Numbered from the stretch's first letter, positions 40,581-49,456 are shown. The stretch: DNA of 64,000 bases from Microlunatus kandeliicorticis (GCF_014137855.1 NZ_JACGWT010000005.1:248001-312000); one strand, 5' to 3'. Notes: generated by a model from the sequence alone, not told the origin. A program made the numbers and translations.

Positions 40581-41308
40581 GCCTTCACCCCTTCCCGCGC
40601 GTCCTCCTCGCGGAGCAGGCCCCGCTCGCGGGCGTAGTCGCCGAGCCGGGTCCGCAACTGCTTGCGCCCCCGGTTGAGCCGCGACATCACGGTGCCGATC
40701 GGCGTCCCCATGATCTCGGCGATCTCCTTGTAGGAGAAGCCCTCGACGTCGGCCAGGAACACCGCGAGCCGGAAGTCCGGAGCCAGCGCTCCCAGTGCTT
40801 CCTTGACGTCGGTGTCGGGCAGGTTCTCCAGCGCCTCGACCTCGGCGGACTTGAGCCCCGAGGAGGTGTGCGACTCGGCGCGGGCGAGCTGCCAGTCCTC
40901 GACGTCGGCACCGTCGGAGATCTGCGGCTGGCGCTGACGCTTCCGGTAGGTGTTGATGTAGGTGTTGGTCAGGATCCGGTAGAGCCAGGCCTTGAGGTTC
41001 GTCCCGGGCCGGAACTGGTGGAACGAGGAGTAGGCCTTCGCGAAGGTCTCCTGGACCAGGTCCTCGGCGTCGGACGGGTTGCGGGTCATCCGCAGCGCCG
41101 CCGCGTAGAGCTGGTTCAGGTAGCCGAGGGCGTCGGCCTCGAACCGGGCGTCGCGCTCGGCGTCGGTCTCGTCCGGCGTCTCCTGCCCGGCGCGGTCGAG
41201 ATCCTCCGGGTCGTCGAGCTCCACCGGATCGACGTCGCTGCGCCCGGGCAGGGTCGCGGAACGGTCGGGGTCGTCGGCCGTGGTGGGTGAGCCAGCGGGA
41301 ATCGTCAT
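40577..41308 (-). CDS. sigH: ECF sigma factor, SigH/SigR type (thiol-oxidative stress)
   Basis: 243 aa from ATG 41308. Region 2 ([55 protein letters not shown]) and region 4 ([36 protein letters not shown]) match SigH/SigR, which activate thioredoxin and mycothiol genes on disulfide stress. The frame stays open to GTG 41404/ATG 41401, giving a 32-residue N-terminal extension. ATG 41308 has a TACGCT box 8 nt upstream; the upstream GTG lies just after a SigH-type promoter. Two isoforms are likely, as with Streptomyces SigR and SigR'. The anti-sigma gene follows in an ATGA overlap. Confidence 0.92.
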   Translation of the reverse strand: MTIPAGSPTTADDPDRSATLPGRSDVDPVELDDPEDLDRAGQETPDETDAERDARFEADALGYLNQLYAAALRMTRNPSDAEDLVQETFAKAYSSFHQFRPGTNLKAWLYRILTNTYINTYRKRQRQPQISDGADVEDWQLARAESHTSSGLKSAEVEALENLPDTDVKEALGALAPDFRLAVFLADVEGFSYKEIAEIMGTPIGTVMSRLNRGRKQLRTRLGDYARERGLLREEDAREGVKA

Positions 41309-41316
41309 CAGGTACG

Positions 41317-41322
41317 AGCGTA
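41317..41322 (-). promoter_or_regulatory. -10 box for short sigma isoform
   Basis: TACGCT on the minus strand, 8 nt before ATG 41308. It could drive a leaderless mRNA for the constitutive short form. No -35 recognised. Confidence 0.4.
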
Positions 41323-41413
41323 CCGGCGAGTCCGGACCCACCACCGACGTGCTGCCGCCCACGCTGGTCGGCCTGGTCGCCGGGCGTTCGAGGGTCTGCA
41401 TCACGCCCGGTTC

Positions 41414-41440
41414 AACACGGGCCGCGGCTCGGGGTATTCC
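41414..41440 (-). promoter_or_regulatory. Autoregulatory SigH-type promoter
   Basis: GGAATA (41435-41440), 18-nt spacer, GTT (41414-41416) on the minus strand, matching the GGAA(T/C)A-N16-20-GTT consensus for SigH/SigR. The transcript would start near 41405, at the upstream GTG 41404, and encode the N-terminally extended isoform. Confidence 0.75.
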
Positions 41441-41462
41441 CGGCCGCGCGGGTGGCGCGGGC

Positions 41463-42248
41463 TCAGCCGGCCAGCACGAACCGGGCGACCTCGTCGGTCA
41501 GCAGGGCACGCAGCTCGGGCAGCCCGAACGGCGCGCCGTCCCGGTCGGCCCGGCGCGGCAGCTTCATCCCGTGGTCCGCCCCCGGGATCCGCACCAGCCG
41601 GACGGCCCCGGCGCCCGGGCCGATCGTCGCGGCCAGCTCGTCGGCGGTGCCGAAGGTGTCGCGCTCGCCCTGGCAGACCAGGCGCGGGACGTCCGGTGCG
41701 AGCAGCTCGTGCGCGCGCGACTTCTCCGGTCGCCCGGGCAGGTGCAGCGGGAACGCGCAGCACACCACGCCACGCACCCGGCCGGCCAGCGGGCCCTCGG
41801 CGGCGGTCCGGCAGGCCACTCGGGCCCCGGCGCTCCGGCCGCCCGTCCACAGCGGGAGGGCCGGGTCCCAGCCGGGGACGGCGACCCGCCCGTCGAGCAC
41901 CGCACCGACCGCGTCGTCCCAGGCCGCGTCGAGCCGCGGGGCCCGGACGGCGACCCGGCCGCCGGCGGTGCGCCAGGGCTGCTCGAACCGCACCACGCTG
42001 ATCCCGCGGAACGGCAGGCCGGCGGCCAGCACGGTGAGGTCGACCGCGCCGACGCCGCCGCCGGCGCCGTGCCCGAGCACCAGCACCGCGCGCGGGTCCG
42101 GCGCGGGCGAGGCGAAGAAGCGGCCCGGCCCCTCGGACGTGTCGACCGTGACCGGCTCCGGGTCGCCGTCGCCCTGCCAGTCGAGGTCGCCCTGCCGGTC
42201 GAGGTCGCCCTGCCGGTCGAGGTCGCGGGCCCGGTCAGAAGAGCGCAT
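41463..42248 (-). CDS. Alpha/beta hydrolase (TEX30/KANL3-like)
   Basis: 261 aa. Nucleophile elbow [10 protein letters not shown], oxyanion loop [14 protein letters not shown] and a C-terminal GADHGM histidine match the small dienelactone-hydrolase-like family. Substrate unknown. The N-terminal 30 residues contain three copies of a six-residue unit (QGDLDW/R) from an 18-bp tandem repeat. ATG at 42248 overlaps the SRAP stop by 14 nt, so the two form an operon. Confidence 0.85.
   Translation of the reverse strand: MRSSDRARDLDRQGDLDRQGDLDWQGDGDPEPVTVDTSEGPGRFFASPAPDPRAVLVLGHGAGGGVGAVDLTVLAAGLPFRGISVVRFEQPWRTAGGRVAVRAPRLDAAWDDAVGAVLDGRVAVPGWDPALPLWTGGRSAGARVACRTAAEGPLAGRVRGVVCCAFPLHLPGRPEKSRAHELLAPDVPRLVCQGERDTFGTADELAATIGPGAGAVRLVRIPGADHGMKLPRRADRDGAPFGLPELRALLTDEVARFVLAG
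42171..42224 (-). repeat. 18-bp tandem repeat, three copies, in hydrolase 5' end
   Basis: Units at 42171-42188, 42189-42206 and 42207-42224 are identical except for one base in the first. In frame they code for a DLDRQG-type unit. Suggests recent slippage at a protein N terminus outside the fold. Confidence 0.85.
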
Positions 42249-43032
42249 CGGCGCCGCCGTCGGTGGTTCCGGCCGACCCCGTCCCGCTCGCCGTGGCGGC
42301 CTCCTCGGGGATCGGCTCGACCAACCCGGGGTGGTTGTTCTGCACGCTGTTCACCTCGGTGGAGACGGCGTGGACCTCGAGCGCCGTCGGCTGGATGACG
42401 GTGAGCAGCTCGCGGGCCGCCGCCGGGTCGGTGCGGTGCGGGTCGAGCCAGGCGTCCCAGGTCTCCGGGGTCAGCACCATCGGCATCCGGTCGTGGATGT
42501 GGCCGACCGCGTCGGTGGCCCGGGTGGTGATCACCGTGCAGGTGCGGAGCCAGGCGGTGTCGTCGTCGCGGTCCTTGGTCGGGTCGCGCCAGATCTCGTA
42601 CAGCCCGGCCATGGCCAGCCGGCCGCCGTCGGCGCGACGGATGAAGAACGGCTGCTTGACCGGCTTGCCGCGGGCGTTGCGGCGCTCGGTCTCGTACCAC
42701 TCGTAGTAGCCGTCGGCGGGCAGCAGGCACCGGCGGGCACCACAGGCCTTCTTGAAGGCCGGCTTCTCGGCGATGGTCTCCACCCGGGCGTTGATCATCC
42801 GGGCGCCGACGCCGCGGTCCTTGGCCCAGGACGGCACCAGCCCCCAGGTCAGCGGGCTGAGCCGCCGACGGGTCTCACCGGTGTCGCGGGACACCCTTTC
42901 GAGCACCGCGGGGACCGCCACCGTCGGGGCCACGTTGTAGTCCGGGCCCGGCAGGGTGCCGAGGATCTCGTCGATGTCGAACTCCTCGACCAGGTCGTCG
43001 GTGTTCGCCGAGGAGGCGTAGCGGCCGCACAT
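42235..43032 (-). CDS. SRAP-domain protein (YedK/HMCES family)
   Basis: 265 aa. Starts MCGRYA: Cys2, exposed after Met removal, forms a protective thiazolidine crosslink with abasic sites in single-stranded DNA. The other family residues are visible in NARVETIAEKPAFK (Asn, Glu) and HDRMPMVL (His). A disordered acidic tail of about 30 residues is extra. ATG at 43032 is fixed by the need for Cys2 and by the TACCGT -10 (43040-43045) 7 nt upstream, another leaderless start. Confidence 0.93.
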   Translation of the reverse strand: MCGRYASSANTDDLVEEFDIDEILGTLPGPDYNVAPTVAVPAVLERVSRDTGETRRRLSPLTWGLVPSWAKDRGVGARMINARVETIAEKPAFKKACGARRCLLPADGYYEWYETERRNARGKPVKQPFFIRRADGGRLAMAGLYEIWRDPTKDRDDDTAWLRTCTVITTRATDAVGHIHDRMPMVLTPETWDAWLDPHRTDPAAARELLTVIQPTALEVHAVSTEVNSVQNNHPGLVEPIPEEAATASGTGSAGTTDGGADALF

Positions 43033-43141
43033 GGCTCCGACGGTAGCGGGAGGCTCCGACGTCGCGGGAGGCTCGGACCTGCACGCCGTTCCGGGCAGCC
43101 GCAGCCCGGCGCGGTAGGCCCGTTCTGGTACAACAAGGGCC

Positions 43142-44077
43142 ATGAGTCTTCTGCGCGCCGTCGCCCGGCCGATGCTGGCGAGCTACTTCGTGGTGAGTGG
43201 CATCAAGGCCATCCGCAACCCCCAGGCGCTGGTCGCCGAGGCCGAGCCGGTGGCCGACAAGCTCGTCCCGGTGATCAAGCGGGTCGCGCCCGACGAGATC
43301 AGCGGCCGGATCCCCGAGGACACCGCCACCCTGGTGCGAATCGACGGCGTCGTGCAGGTGGTCGGCGGTCTCGCGCTGGCCACCGGCAAGGGGCGCCGGG
43401 TCGGCGCGCTGCTGCTGGCCGCCTCGCTGATCCCGGCGACCTGGGCCCGGCACCCGTTCTGGAGCCGCTCGGACGCCGAGGAGAAGGCCGCCGACCGCGC
43501 GCACTTCCTCAAGAACGTCTCGCTGCTCGGCGGGGTGCTGCTCGCCTCGGCCGACACCGAGGGCAAGCCGAGCCTGGTCTGGCGGGCGCAGGCCGGTACC
43601 GACCGTGCGGCGCGGAAGACCCGCAAGGCCGGCAAGAAGGCCAAGCGCGCGCTGACCGGGAGCTCGAGCTCGGTCGCCGACACCCTGGGCGACGCCGGCA
43701 AGTCGCTGAGCAAGAACACCCAGCACCTCGCCGAGCTGGCCACGGTGGGCGGCGTCGGTCTGGTGCACGAGGTGGCCAAGCAGAGCCGCCGGTCGCGCAA
43801 GAAGGCCGCCAAGCAGGCCAAGAAGTCCTCGAAGCGGGCCGCCGAGCTCGCCGCCGAGGCCCGCAAGATCGCCGAGAAGCAGGCCAAGCGCGCGGCCAAG
43901 AAGACCAAGCACCTGCGCAAGGACGTCGGCAAGCAGGTCGGCGAGCTCGCCTCGGTGGCCCAGGACCAGGCCAAGACCCTGCAGAAGACCGCGGGGAAGC
44001 AGGCCCAGTCGATCGCCAAGGACGTCAGCAAGAACGCCGGGAAGCTGGCCGACAACATCCACCTCGGCGCCAACTGA
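43142..44077 (+). CDS. DoxX-family membrane protein with histone-H1-like tail
   Basis: 311 aa. The first 140 residues are a DoxX domain with four helices (MLASYFVVSGIKAIRNP; LVRIDGVVQVVGGLALATGKGRRVGALLLAASLIPATW). The remaining 170 are Lys/Ala-rich and helical (KKAAKQAKKSSKRAAELAAEARKIAEKQAKRAAKKTK), like linker histone or bacterial HU-tail proteins, so the tail could bind nucleic acid or phospholipid from the inner face. ATG at 43142 follows TACAAC (43129-43134) by 7 nt. A hairpin follows the stop. Confidence 0.85.
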   Translation: MSLLRAVARPMLASYFVVSGIKAIRNPQALVAEAEPVADKLVPVIKRVAPDEISGRIPEDTATLVRIDGVVQVVGGLALATGKGRRVGALLLAASLIPATWARHPFWSRSDAEEKAADRAHFLKNVSLLGGVLLASADTEGKPSLVWRAQAGTDRAARKTRKAGKKAKRALTGSSSSVADTLGDAGKSLSKNTQHLAELATVGGVGLVHEVAKQSRRSRKKAAKQAKKSSKRAAELAAEARKIAEKQAKRAAKKTKHLRKDVGKQVGELASVAQDQAKTLQKTAGKQAQSIAKDVSKNAGKLADNIHLGAN

Positions 44078-44107
44078 GCCCGGCACCCCGCCGCTGCGCG
44101 CTACGGA

Positions 44108-44139
44108 GGCGATCAGCACCGTCATCGGTGCGGATCGCC
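44108..44139 (+). terminator. Hairpin after DoxX gene
   Basis: GGCGATC-A-GCACCG, loop TCAT, CGGTGC-G-GATCGCC: 13 paired positions with one mismatch. No T-tract; probably terminates the DoxX transcript before the aroA promoter. Confidence 0.5.
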
Positions 44140-44164
44140 CCCGTTCGCGTTCCGTGCGTCTCGT

Positions 44165-44170
44165 TAGACT
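44165..44170 (+). promoter_or_regulatory. -10 box of leaderless aroA promoter
   Basis: TAGACT, 7 nt before the aroA GTG at 44178; the same hexamer and spacing occur before serA. Confidence 0.55.
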
Positions 44171-44177
44171 CCGCCGG

Positions 44178-45560
44178 GTGACGGAACCGACCGCGACGAC
44201 CCAGACGAGCTCCGAGCCGGGAGTCGGTCCGCAGCCGTGGGCCGCGCCGATCGCGACCGTGCCGGTGCGGGCCACCGTCCGGGTGCCGGGCTCGAAGTCG
44301 GAGACCGCACGGGCGCTGGTGCTGGCCGCGCTGGCCGACCGCCCCTCGACGATCACCAACGGCCTGGACGCCCGCGACACCCGGCTGATGCGCGACGGGC
44401 TGCGCGCGCTCGGCGTCCGGATCGACGACGGCGACGGCCACGACGCCCCGGTCTGGACGGTCACCCCGCCCGAGCGGTTCACCGCCGGGGCCACCATCGA
44501 CTGCGGGCTGGCCGGCACCGTGATGCGCTTCCTGCCCCCGCTGGCCGCGCTGGCCGAGGGCCGCACCTCCTTCGACGGGGACGAGGCGGCCCGGGTCCGG
44601 CCGATGGCCGGGCTGTTCGACGGTCTCGCCGACGCCGGCGCGCACGTCGAGCCGATCGGCGAGGGCAACCGCGGCGGGCTGCCGTTCGCGGTCACCGGGC
44701 GCCCGGACCTGCCCGGCGGCGTGATCACGATCGACGCGAGCGCCTCGAGCCAATTCGTCTCCGGGCTGTTGATGATCGGGGCCCGGCTGGCCGGCGGGCT
44801 CGACCTCCGCCACGTCAGCCAGACCGGCGCCGCGGTGCCCAGCGCACCCAACATCGCGATGACCGTGGCGCACCTGCGCGAGCGGGGCGTCCAGGTCGAC
44901 GACAGCCGGCCGGACCACTGGATCGTCTCCCCCGGCCCGGTCGCCGCCCGTGACGTCACCATCGGCCCGGACCTGGCCAACGCCGCGCCGTTCCTGGCCG
45001 CCGCGGCCGTCACCGGCGGCCGGGTGACCGTGCCGGACTGGCCCGAGCGCACCGACCAGCCGGGCGACCGGATCCAGGAGGTGCTGGCCCTGTTCGGCGC
45101 CGAGGTGGCGCTGGACGCCGACGGGCTCACCGTGACGGGCACCGACCAGCTGCACGCGGTCGACCTCGACCTCTCCGACGCCTCCGAGCTGACCCCGGTG
45201 GTGGCGGTGCTGGCCGCCTTGGCCGACCACACCAGCCACCTCCACGGGGTCGCCCACATCCGCGGCCACGAGACCGACCGGCTCGCCGCGCTGGCCACCG
45301 ACCTCGAGGCGGTCGGCGCCGGCGTCCGCGAGACCGACGACGGACTCACCGTCCACCCCAAGCTGCTCCGCAGCAGCGGCTGGCTGACCTACGCCGACCA
45401 CCGGATGGCCCACGCCGGTGCCGTGCTCGGGCTGGTCATCGACGACATCGTGCTCGACGACATCGGCTGCGTGGGCAAGACGATGCCGGAGTTCCCGGTG
45501 CTGTGGCAGCGGATGCTCGACGACGCGGTCCGGGCCGACGAGGAGCTCTCCGCCTCGTGA
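44178..45560 (+). CDS. aroA: 5-enolpyruvylshikimate-3-phosphate synthase
   Basis: 460 aa enzyme of the shikimate pathway, making EPSP from shikimate-3-phosphate and PEP. VRVPGSKSETARALVLAALADRPS is the substrate-binding N-terminal motif, and GLAGTVMRFLPPLAAL the second signature (the usual NAGTxxR is LAGTVMR). TDQPGDR and the C-terminal TYADHRMAHAGAVLGL follow. GTG at 44178 is leaderless by position. rsgA starts in a 4-nt overlap with its stop, a pairing common in Actinomycetota. Confidence 0.96.
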   Translation: MTEPTATTQTSSEPGVGPQPWAAPIATVPVRATVRVPGSKSETARALVLAALADRPSTITNGLDARDTRLMRDGLRALGVRIDDGDGHDAPVWTVTPPERFTAGATIDCGLAGTVMRFLPPLAALAEGRTSFDGDEAARVRPMAGLFDGLADAGAHVEPIGEGNRGGLPFAVTGRPDLPGGVITIDASASSQFVSGLLMIGARLAGGLDLRHVSQTGAAVPSAPNIAMTVAHLRERGVQVDDSRPDHWIVSPGPVAARDVTIGPDLANAAPFLAAAAVTGGRVTVPDWPERTDQPGDRIQEVLALFGAEVALDADGLTVTGTDQLHAVDLDLSDASELTPVVAVLAALADHTSHLHGVAHIRGHETDRLAALATDLEAVGAGVRETDDGLTVHPKLLRSSGWLTYADHRMAHAGAVLGLVIDDIVLDDIGCVGKTMPEFPVLWQRMLDDAVRADEELSAS

Positions 45561-46690
45561 CCACCCGGGTGATCGGCGAGGACGACCACGCCCGGTTCGA
45601 GCGGCCGGGCCGCCGCAGCCGACCCCGCACCAAGGACCGCCCGGACTACTCCGACGCCGAGATCGGCGTCGTCGTCACCATCGACCGCGGTCGCTACAGC
45701 CTGCTGATGACCGAGCCCGACGGCGGCGGACAGGGCGACGCCGGAGCCGAACGACGGGTGCTGGCCACCAAGGCCCGTCAGCTCGGCCGCAAGGGCGTGA
45801 TCGTCGGCGACCGGGTCCGGGTGGTCGGCGACACCTCCGGCGACGAGGGCACCCTGGCCCGGATCGTCGAGGTCACCGAGCGGACCACGGTGCTCCGCCG
45901 CACCGCCGACGACGACGACCCCTACGAGCGCCCGATCGTGGCCAACGCAGACCAGCTGGTGATCGTCACCGCCCTGGCCGACCCGCCGCCGCGGACCGGG
46001 ATGATCGACCGGGTGCTGGTGGCCGGCTACGACGCCGGGCTCGACCCGGTGCTCTGCCTGACCAAGGCCGACCTGGCCGACCCCGACGAGCTGGTGGCCG
46101 CCTACGCGCCGCTCGACGTGACCATCGAGGTCACCCGGCCCGGGGCCGACCTCGACTCGCTGCGCGCCCGGCTGGCCGGCCGCGTCAGCGTGTTCGTCGG
46201 GCACTCCGGCGTCGGCAAGTCGACCTTGGTGAACGCGCTGATCCCCGGGGCCGGGCGGGCCGTCGGGCACGTCAACGAGGTGACCGGGCGGGGCCGGCAG
46301 ACCTCGACCGCGGCGATCGCGCTGCGGCTCCCCGCCCACCGCCCCGGGACGGGAGCCGAGGGCCACGAGCACGGGGACGATCACCGGGACGATCACCGGG
46401 ACGATCACCGGGATGATCACCGGCGCGGTCCCGAGCATGATCACGACGGGGCCGACCCCGGCTGGGTGATCGACACCCCCGGCGTGCGGTCGTTCGGGCT
46501 CAGCCACGTCACCCCGGAGCGCATCGTGGCCGCCTTCGGCGACCTCGAGGCCTACACCGCCGACTGCCCGCGCGGCTGCACCCACGGCGCCGACGAACCC
46601 GAGTGCGGACTCGACGCCGCGGCGGCCCGCGGCGACCTGTCGGCCGCGCGGCTGTCGTCGTTCCGCCGCATGATCGCCTCCGGCCGCTAG
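45557..46690 (+). CDS. rsgA: Ribosome small-subunit GTPase RsgA with His/Asp-rich insert
   Basis: 377-aa circularly permuted GTPase assisting 30S maturation. An OB fold, then G4 TKAD, G1 GHSGVGKST, switch RGRQTSTAAIAL, G3 DTPGVRSFGL and a C-terminal zinc knuckle (DCPRGCTHGADEPEC). Between the switch and G3 there is a ~30-residue insert, EGHEHG-DDHR x4-GPEHDHDG, encoded by a 12-bp tandem repeat and likely to bind zinc or nickel. GTG at 45557 overlaps the aroA stop. Confidence 0.94.
   Translation: MTTRVIGEDDHARFERPGRRSRPRTKDRPDYSDAEIGVVVTIDRGRYSLLMTEPDGGGQGDAGAERRVLATKARQLGRKGVIVGDRVRVVGDTSGDEGTLARIVEVTERTTVLRRTADDDDPYERPIVANADQLVIVTALADPPPRTGMIDRVLVAGYDAGLDPVLCLTKADLADPDELVAAYAPLDVTIEVTRPGADLDSLRARLAGRVSVFVGHSGVGKSTLVNALIPGAGRAVGHVNEVTGRGRQTSTAAIALRLPAHRPGTGAEGHEHGDDHRDDHRDDHRDDHRRGPEHDHDGADPGWVIDTPGVRSFGLSHVTPERIVAAFGDLEAYTADCPRGCTHGADEPECGLDAAAARGDLSAARLSSFRRMIASGR
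46374..46421 (+). repeat. 12-bp tandem repeat, four copies, in rsgA
   Basis: GGGACGATCACC at 46374, 46386 and 46398, with a one-base variant (GGGATGATCACC) at 46410; encodes DDHR units. Recent expansion inside the GTPase domain loop. Confidence 0.92.
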
Positions 46691-46700
46691 GGTCGGAGCC

Positions 46701-47507
46701 GTGCCCGACTCCCGTGCGCTCGCGTCCCTGACCGACGACCTGCGCCTGGCGCACCTGCTCGCCGACGACGCCGACTCGATCAGCATGAGCCGGTTCAAGG
46801 CGCTCGACCTGCACGTCACCACCAAGCCCGACCTGACCCCGGTCACCGACGCCGACACCGCCGTGGAGGAGGCGATCCGGCGGACCCTGTCGCGGGCCCG
46901 GCCGCGGGACGCCGTGCACGGCGAGGAGGGACAGGACACCGGCTGGGGTCCGCGCCGGTGGGTGATCGACCCGATCGACGGCACCAAGAACTTCGTCCGC
47001 GGCGTCCCGGTCTGGGCCACCCTGATCAGCCTGATGATCAACGACGAGTCGGTGGTCGGCGTGGTCAGCGCGCCGGCCCTCGGCCGGCGGTGGTGGGCCA
47101 GCACCGGCGGCGGCGCGTACACCGGGAAGTCGCTGATGCAGGCCAAGCCGTGCCACGTCTCCGACGTGGCCGCGGTCGAGGACGCCTCGCTCAGCTACAG
47201 CGAGATCGCCGAGTGGGTGGAGGCCGGGCAGGGCCAGGAGTTCGTCGACCTGATGCGGTCGGTCTGGCGGAGCCGCGCCTACGGCGACTTCTGGTCCTAC
47301 ATGCTGGTGGCCGAGGGCGCGGTCGACCTGGCCTGCGAGCCCGAGCTGGCGCTGCACGACATGGCCGCGCTGTCCGTGGTGGTGACCGAGGCCGGGGGTG
47401 CGTTCACCGACCTCGACGGCCGGCCCGGGCCCAACGGCGCCGGCGCCTACGCCAGCAACGGCCGGCTGCACGAGGACCTGCTGCGCCGGTTGCGCCCCGC
47501 GCGCTAG
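46701..47507 (+). CDS. hisN: Histidinol-phosphatase, inositol-monophosphatase fold
   Basis: 268 aa Mg-dependent phosphatase. GEEGQD, WVIDPIDGTKNFVRGVPVWAT and the C-terminal WSYMLVAEGAVDLACEPELALHDMAAL are the metal and substrate motifs. FVRG-type HisN proteins dephosphorylate histidinol phosphate in Actinomycetota; other inositol-phosphatase substrates cannot be excluded. GTG at 46701 follows TAGGGT (46688-46693) by 7 nt, again leaderless. Confidence 0.88.
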   Translation: MPDSRALASLTDDLRLAHLLADDADSISMSRFKALDLHVTTKPDLTPVTDADTAVEEAIRRTLSRARPRDAVHGEEGQDTGWGPRRWVIDPIDGTKNFVRGVPVWATLISLMINDESVVGVVSAPALGRRWWASTGGGAYTGKSLMQAKPCHVSDVAAVEDASLSYSEIAEWVEAGQGQEFVDLMRSVWRSRAYGDFWSYMLVAEGAVDLACEPELALHDMAALSVVVTEAGGAFTDLDGRPGPNGAGAYASNGRLHEDLLRRLRPAR

Positions 47508-47549
47508 ATTTCAGCGACCACGGCCCGCGCCGAGTCCCGGAGGTTGATC

Positions 47550-48266
47550 ATGGAGCTGACCCACCGCGTGACGGTCGGTGCGCCGCTCGACCGGGTCACC
47601 GAGGCGCTCGAGGACCTCACCCAGGTCGCCCGCTGCTTCCCGGGGGCCGCGCTGACCTCCCGCGACGGCGACCGGATCGAGGGTGCGCTGCGGGCCAAGC
47701 TCAACACGCTCGGGCTCGCCTTCGACGGGTCGGGCACCTACGTCACCGGGACGCTCGGCGGACGCGGGGTGCTGATCACCGGCCGCGGCGACGAGCGCCG
47801 CGGCAACGGCGCGATGGCGGTCACGGTGCGGGGCACCCTGGAGGGTGACCGGACCCGGACGGTGATCACCGTCCGGACCGAGCTGGCCCTGACCGGCCGG
47901 GCCGGGCAGTTCGGCCACGGCGTGATCGCGGACGCCCACGCACGGATGCTCGACCAGTTCGCCGACCGGCTGACCGCGCGGCTGGCGGCCGGGCTGATCG
48001 CCGCCACGCCGGCGCGGGTGGAGAGCGAGCCGGTGGCCACCGGTGTCGGTCCGGCAGGCGGTGGCGCCCAGTCGGGCGGGGCGAGCGGCGTGGTGAACGC
48101 GCCGCCGGCGCCGCCGGTGGCCGAGCCGCCGCCGGTCCCGCCGGGGGCCGGGGCCGCGGAGCGACGCCAGCGCCGGGCCGGGCTGGTGGTGGCCGGCAGC
48201 CTCGCGCTGGTCGCGCTGGCGCTGGGGACGCGAGCGCTCAGTCGGCGGCGATCACCCGCAGGCTGA
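47550..48266 (+). CDS. CoxG-like SRPBCC protein with C-terminal anchor
   Basis: 238 aa. Residues 1-145 form an SRPBCC/CoxG fold (MELTHRVTVGAPLDRVTEALEDLTQVARCFPGAAL). A Pro/Ala/Gly linker leads to a C-terminal helix (GLVVAGSLALVALALGTRAL) and an Arg-rich end, so it is membrane-anchored. CoxG anchors CO dehydrogenase in carboxydotrophs, but no cox genes are here, so the ligand is unknown. ATG at 47550 has CGGAGG 6 nt upstream. Its last 29 nt overlap serA on the other strand. Confidence 0.82.
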   Translation: MELTHRVTVGAPLDRVTEALEDLTQVARCFPGAALTSRDGDRIEGALRAKLNTLGLAFDGSGTYVTGTLGGRGVLITGRGDERRGNGAMAVTVRGTLEGDRTRTVITVRTELALTGRAGQFGHGVIADAHARMLDQFADRLTARLAAGLIAATPARVESEPVATGVGPAGGGAQSGGASGVVNAPPAPPVAEPPPVPPGAGAAERRQRRAGLVVAGSLALVALALGTRALSRRRSPAG

Positions 48267-49443
48267 CCGTCTCGGGCAGGTCGGTGAGCTTCTGCACCAG
48301 CTCCGGCGACAGCGCGCAGCCGACGTCGGTGGCCACGAAGCCCAGCTCGCCGCGGGTGGACAACGTCTGCTGCTCGATGTTGGCGCCGTAGTCGGCCAGG
48401 ATCCCGTTGGCGGTGGCCAGCACGCCGGGCACGTTGCGGTGGATGTGCAGCAGCCGGGCCCGGGCCGCGCCGAGGTCGACCGGCTGCAGGTGCGGCAGGT
48501 TGACCGACATCGTGGTCACCCCGCCGGCGACGAAGTCGCGGAGCTTGCCGGCCACGAACCGGCCGATGTCCTCCTGCGCCTCCTCGGTGGAGCCGCCGAC
48601 GTGCGGGGTGAGGATCACGTTCGGGATGCCCTGCAGGCTGGACACGAACGGGTCGCCGGCGGTCTTCGGCTCGGTGGCGAAGACGTCGACCGCGGCACCG
48701 GCGATGTGTCCGGAGAGCAGCCGGTCGCGGAGCGCGTCGTGGTCGACCAGGAAGCCGCGGCTGAGGTTGAGGAAGAGGCTGCGCGGCCGCATCAGGTCGA
48801 ACTGCTCGGCGCCGAACATCCCCGCGTTGCCCTCGCGGCCGTCGACGTGCAGGGTGATCGTCTCGGCCTCGGCCAGCAGCTCCTCGAGCGTGTCGCAGCG
48901 GCGGGCGTTGCCCAGCGCCAGCTTGTCGGTGACGTCGTAGAACAGCACCCGCATCCCGAGCGACTCGGCCACCACCGACAGCTGGCTGCCGATGTTGCCG
49001 TAGCCGACGATGCCCAGGGTGCGGCCGCGGACCTCGTGCGCGCCCTTGGCCGACTTGTCCCAGACGCCGGCGTGCATGCTGGCGTTCTTGTCGGTCAGGT
49101 GCCGGGCCAGCGCGATGATCTCGGCGATCACCAGCTCGACCACGCTGCGGGTGTTCGAGAACGGCGCGTTGAACACCGCGACGCCACGGCCGGCGGCGGC
49201 GGCCAGGTCGATCTGGTTGGTGCCTATGCAGAAGGCGCCGACGGCCAGCAGGTCGGGGGCGGCGGCCAGCACCTCGGCGGTCACCGTGGTCTTCGACCGG
49301 ATCCCCAGCAGGTCGACGCCGGGCAGCGAGGCGATCAGCTCGTCGGTGTCGAGTGCGCCCTTGCGGGTCTCGATCTCGAACCCGCGCTCACCGAGCAGCC
49401 GCTCGGCCTCGGCGTGGATGTTCTCCAGGAGCAGCGCCTTCAC
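48238..49443 (-). CDS. serA: D-3-phosphoglycerate dehydrogenase (E. coli-type, ACT domain)
   Basis: 401 aa, first step of serine synthesis. GIVGYGNIGSQLSVVAESLGM is the NAD fold; the catalytic Arg, Glu and His are in SRGFLVDH, VFATEP and TPHVGGST. An ACT domain (RNVPGVLATANGILADYGANIEQQ) ends the protein, like E. coli SerA, whereas many Actinomycetota have the longer 530-aa type. GTG at 49443 follows TAGACT (49451-49456) by 7 nt. Confidence 0.95.
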   Translation of the reverse strand: MKALLLENIHAEAERLLGERGFEIETRKGALDTDELIASLPGVDLLGIRSKTTVTAEVLAAAPDLLAVGAFCIGTNQIDLAAAAGRGVAVFNAPFSNTRSVVELVIAEIIALARHLTDKNASMHAGVWDKSAKGAHEVRGRTLGIVGYGNIGSQLSVVAESLGMRVLFYDVTDKLALGNARRCDTLEELLAEAETITLHVDGREGNAGMFGAEQFDLMRPRSLFLNLSRGFLVDHDALRDRLLSGHIAGAAVDVFATEPKTAGDPFVSSLQGIPNVILTPHVGGSTEEAQEDIGRFVAGKLRDFVAGGVTTMSVNLPHLQPVDLGAARARLLHIHRNVPGVLATANGILADYGANIEQQTLSTRGELGFVATDVGCALSPELVQKLTDLPETVSLRVIAAD

Positions 49444-49450
49444 GGCGCTC

Positions 49451-49456
49451 AGTCTA
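49451..49456 (-). promoter_or_regulatory. -10 box of leaderless serA promoter
   Basis: TAGACT on the minus strand, 7 nt before GTG 49443, identical in hexamer and spacing to aroA. Confidence 0.55.
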
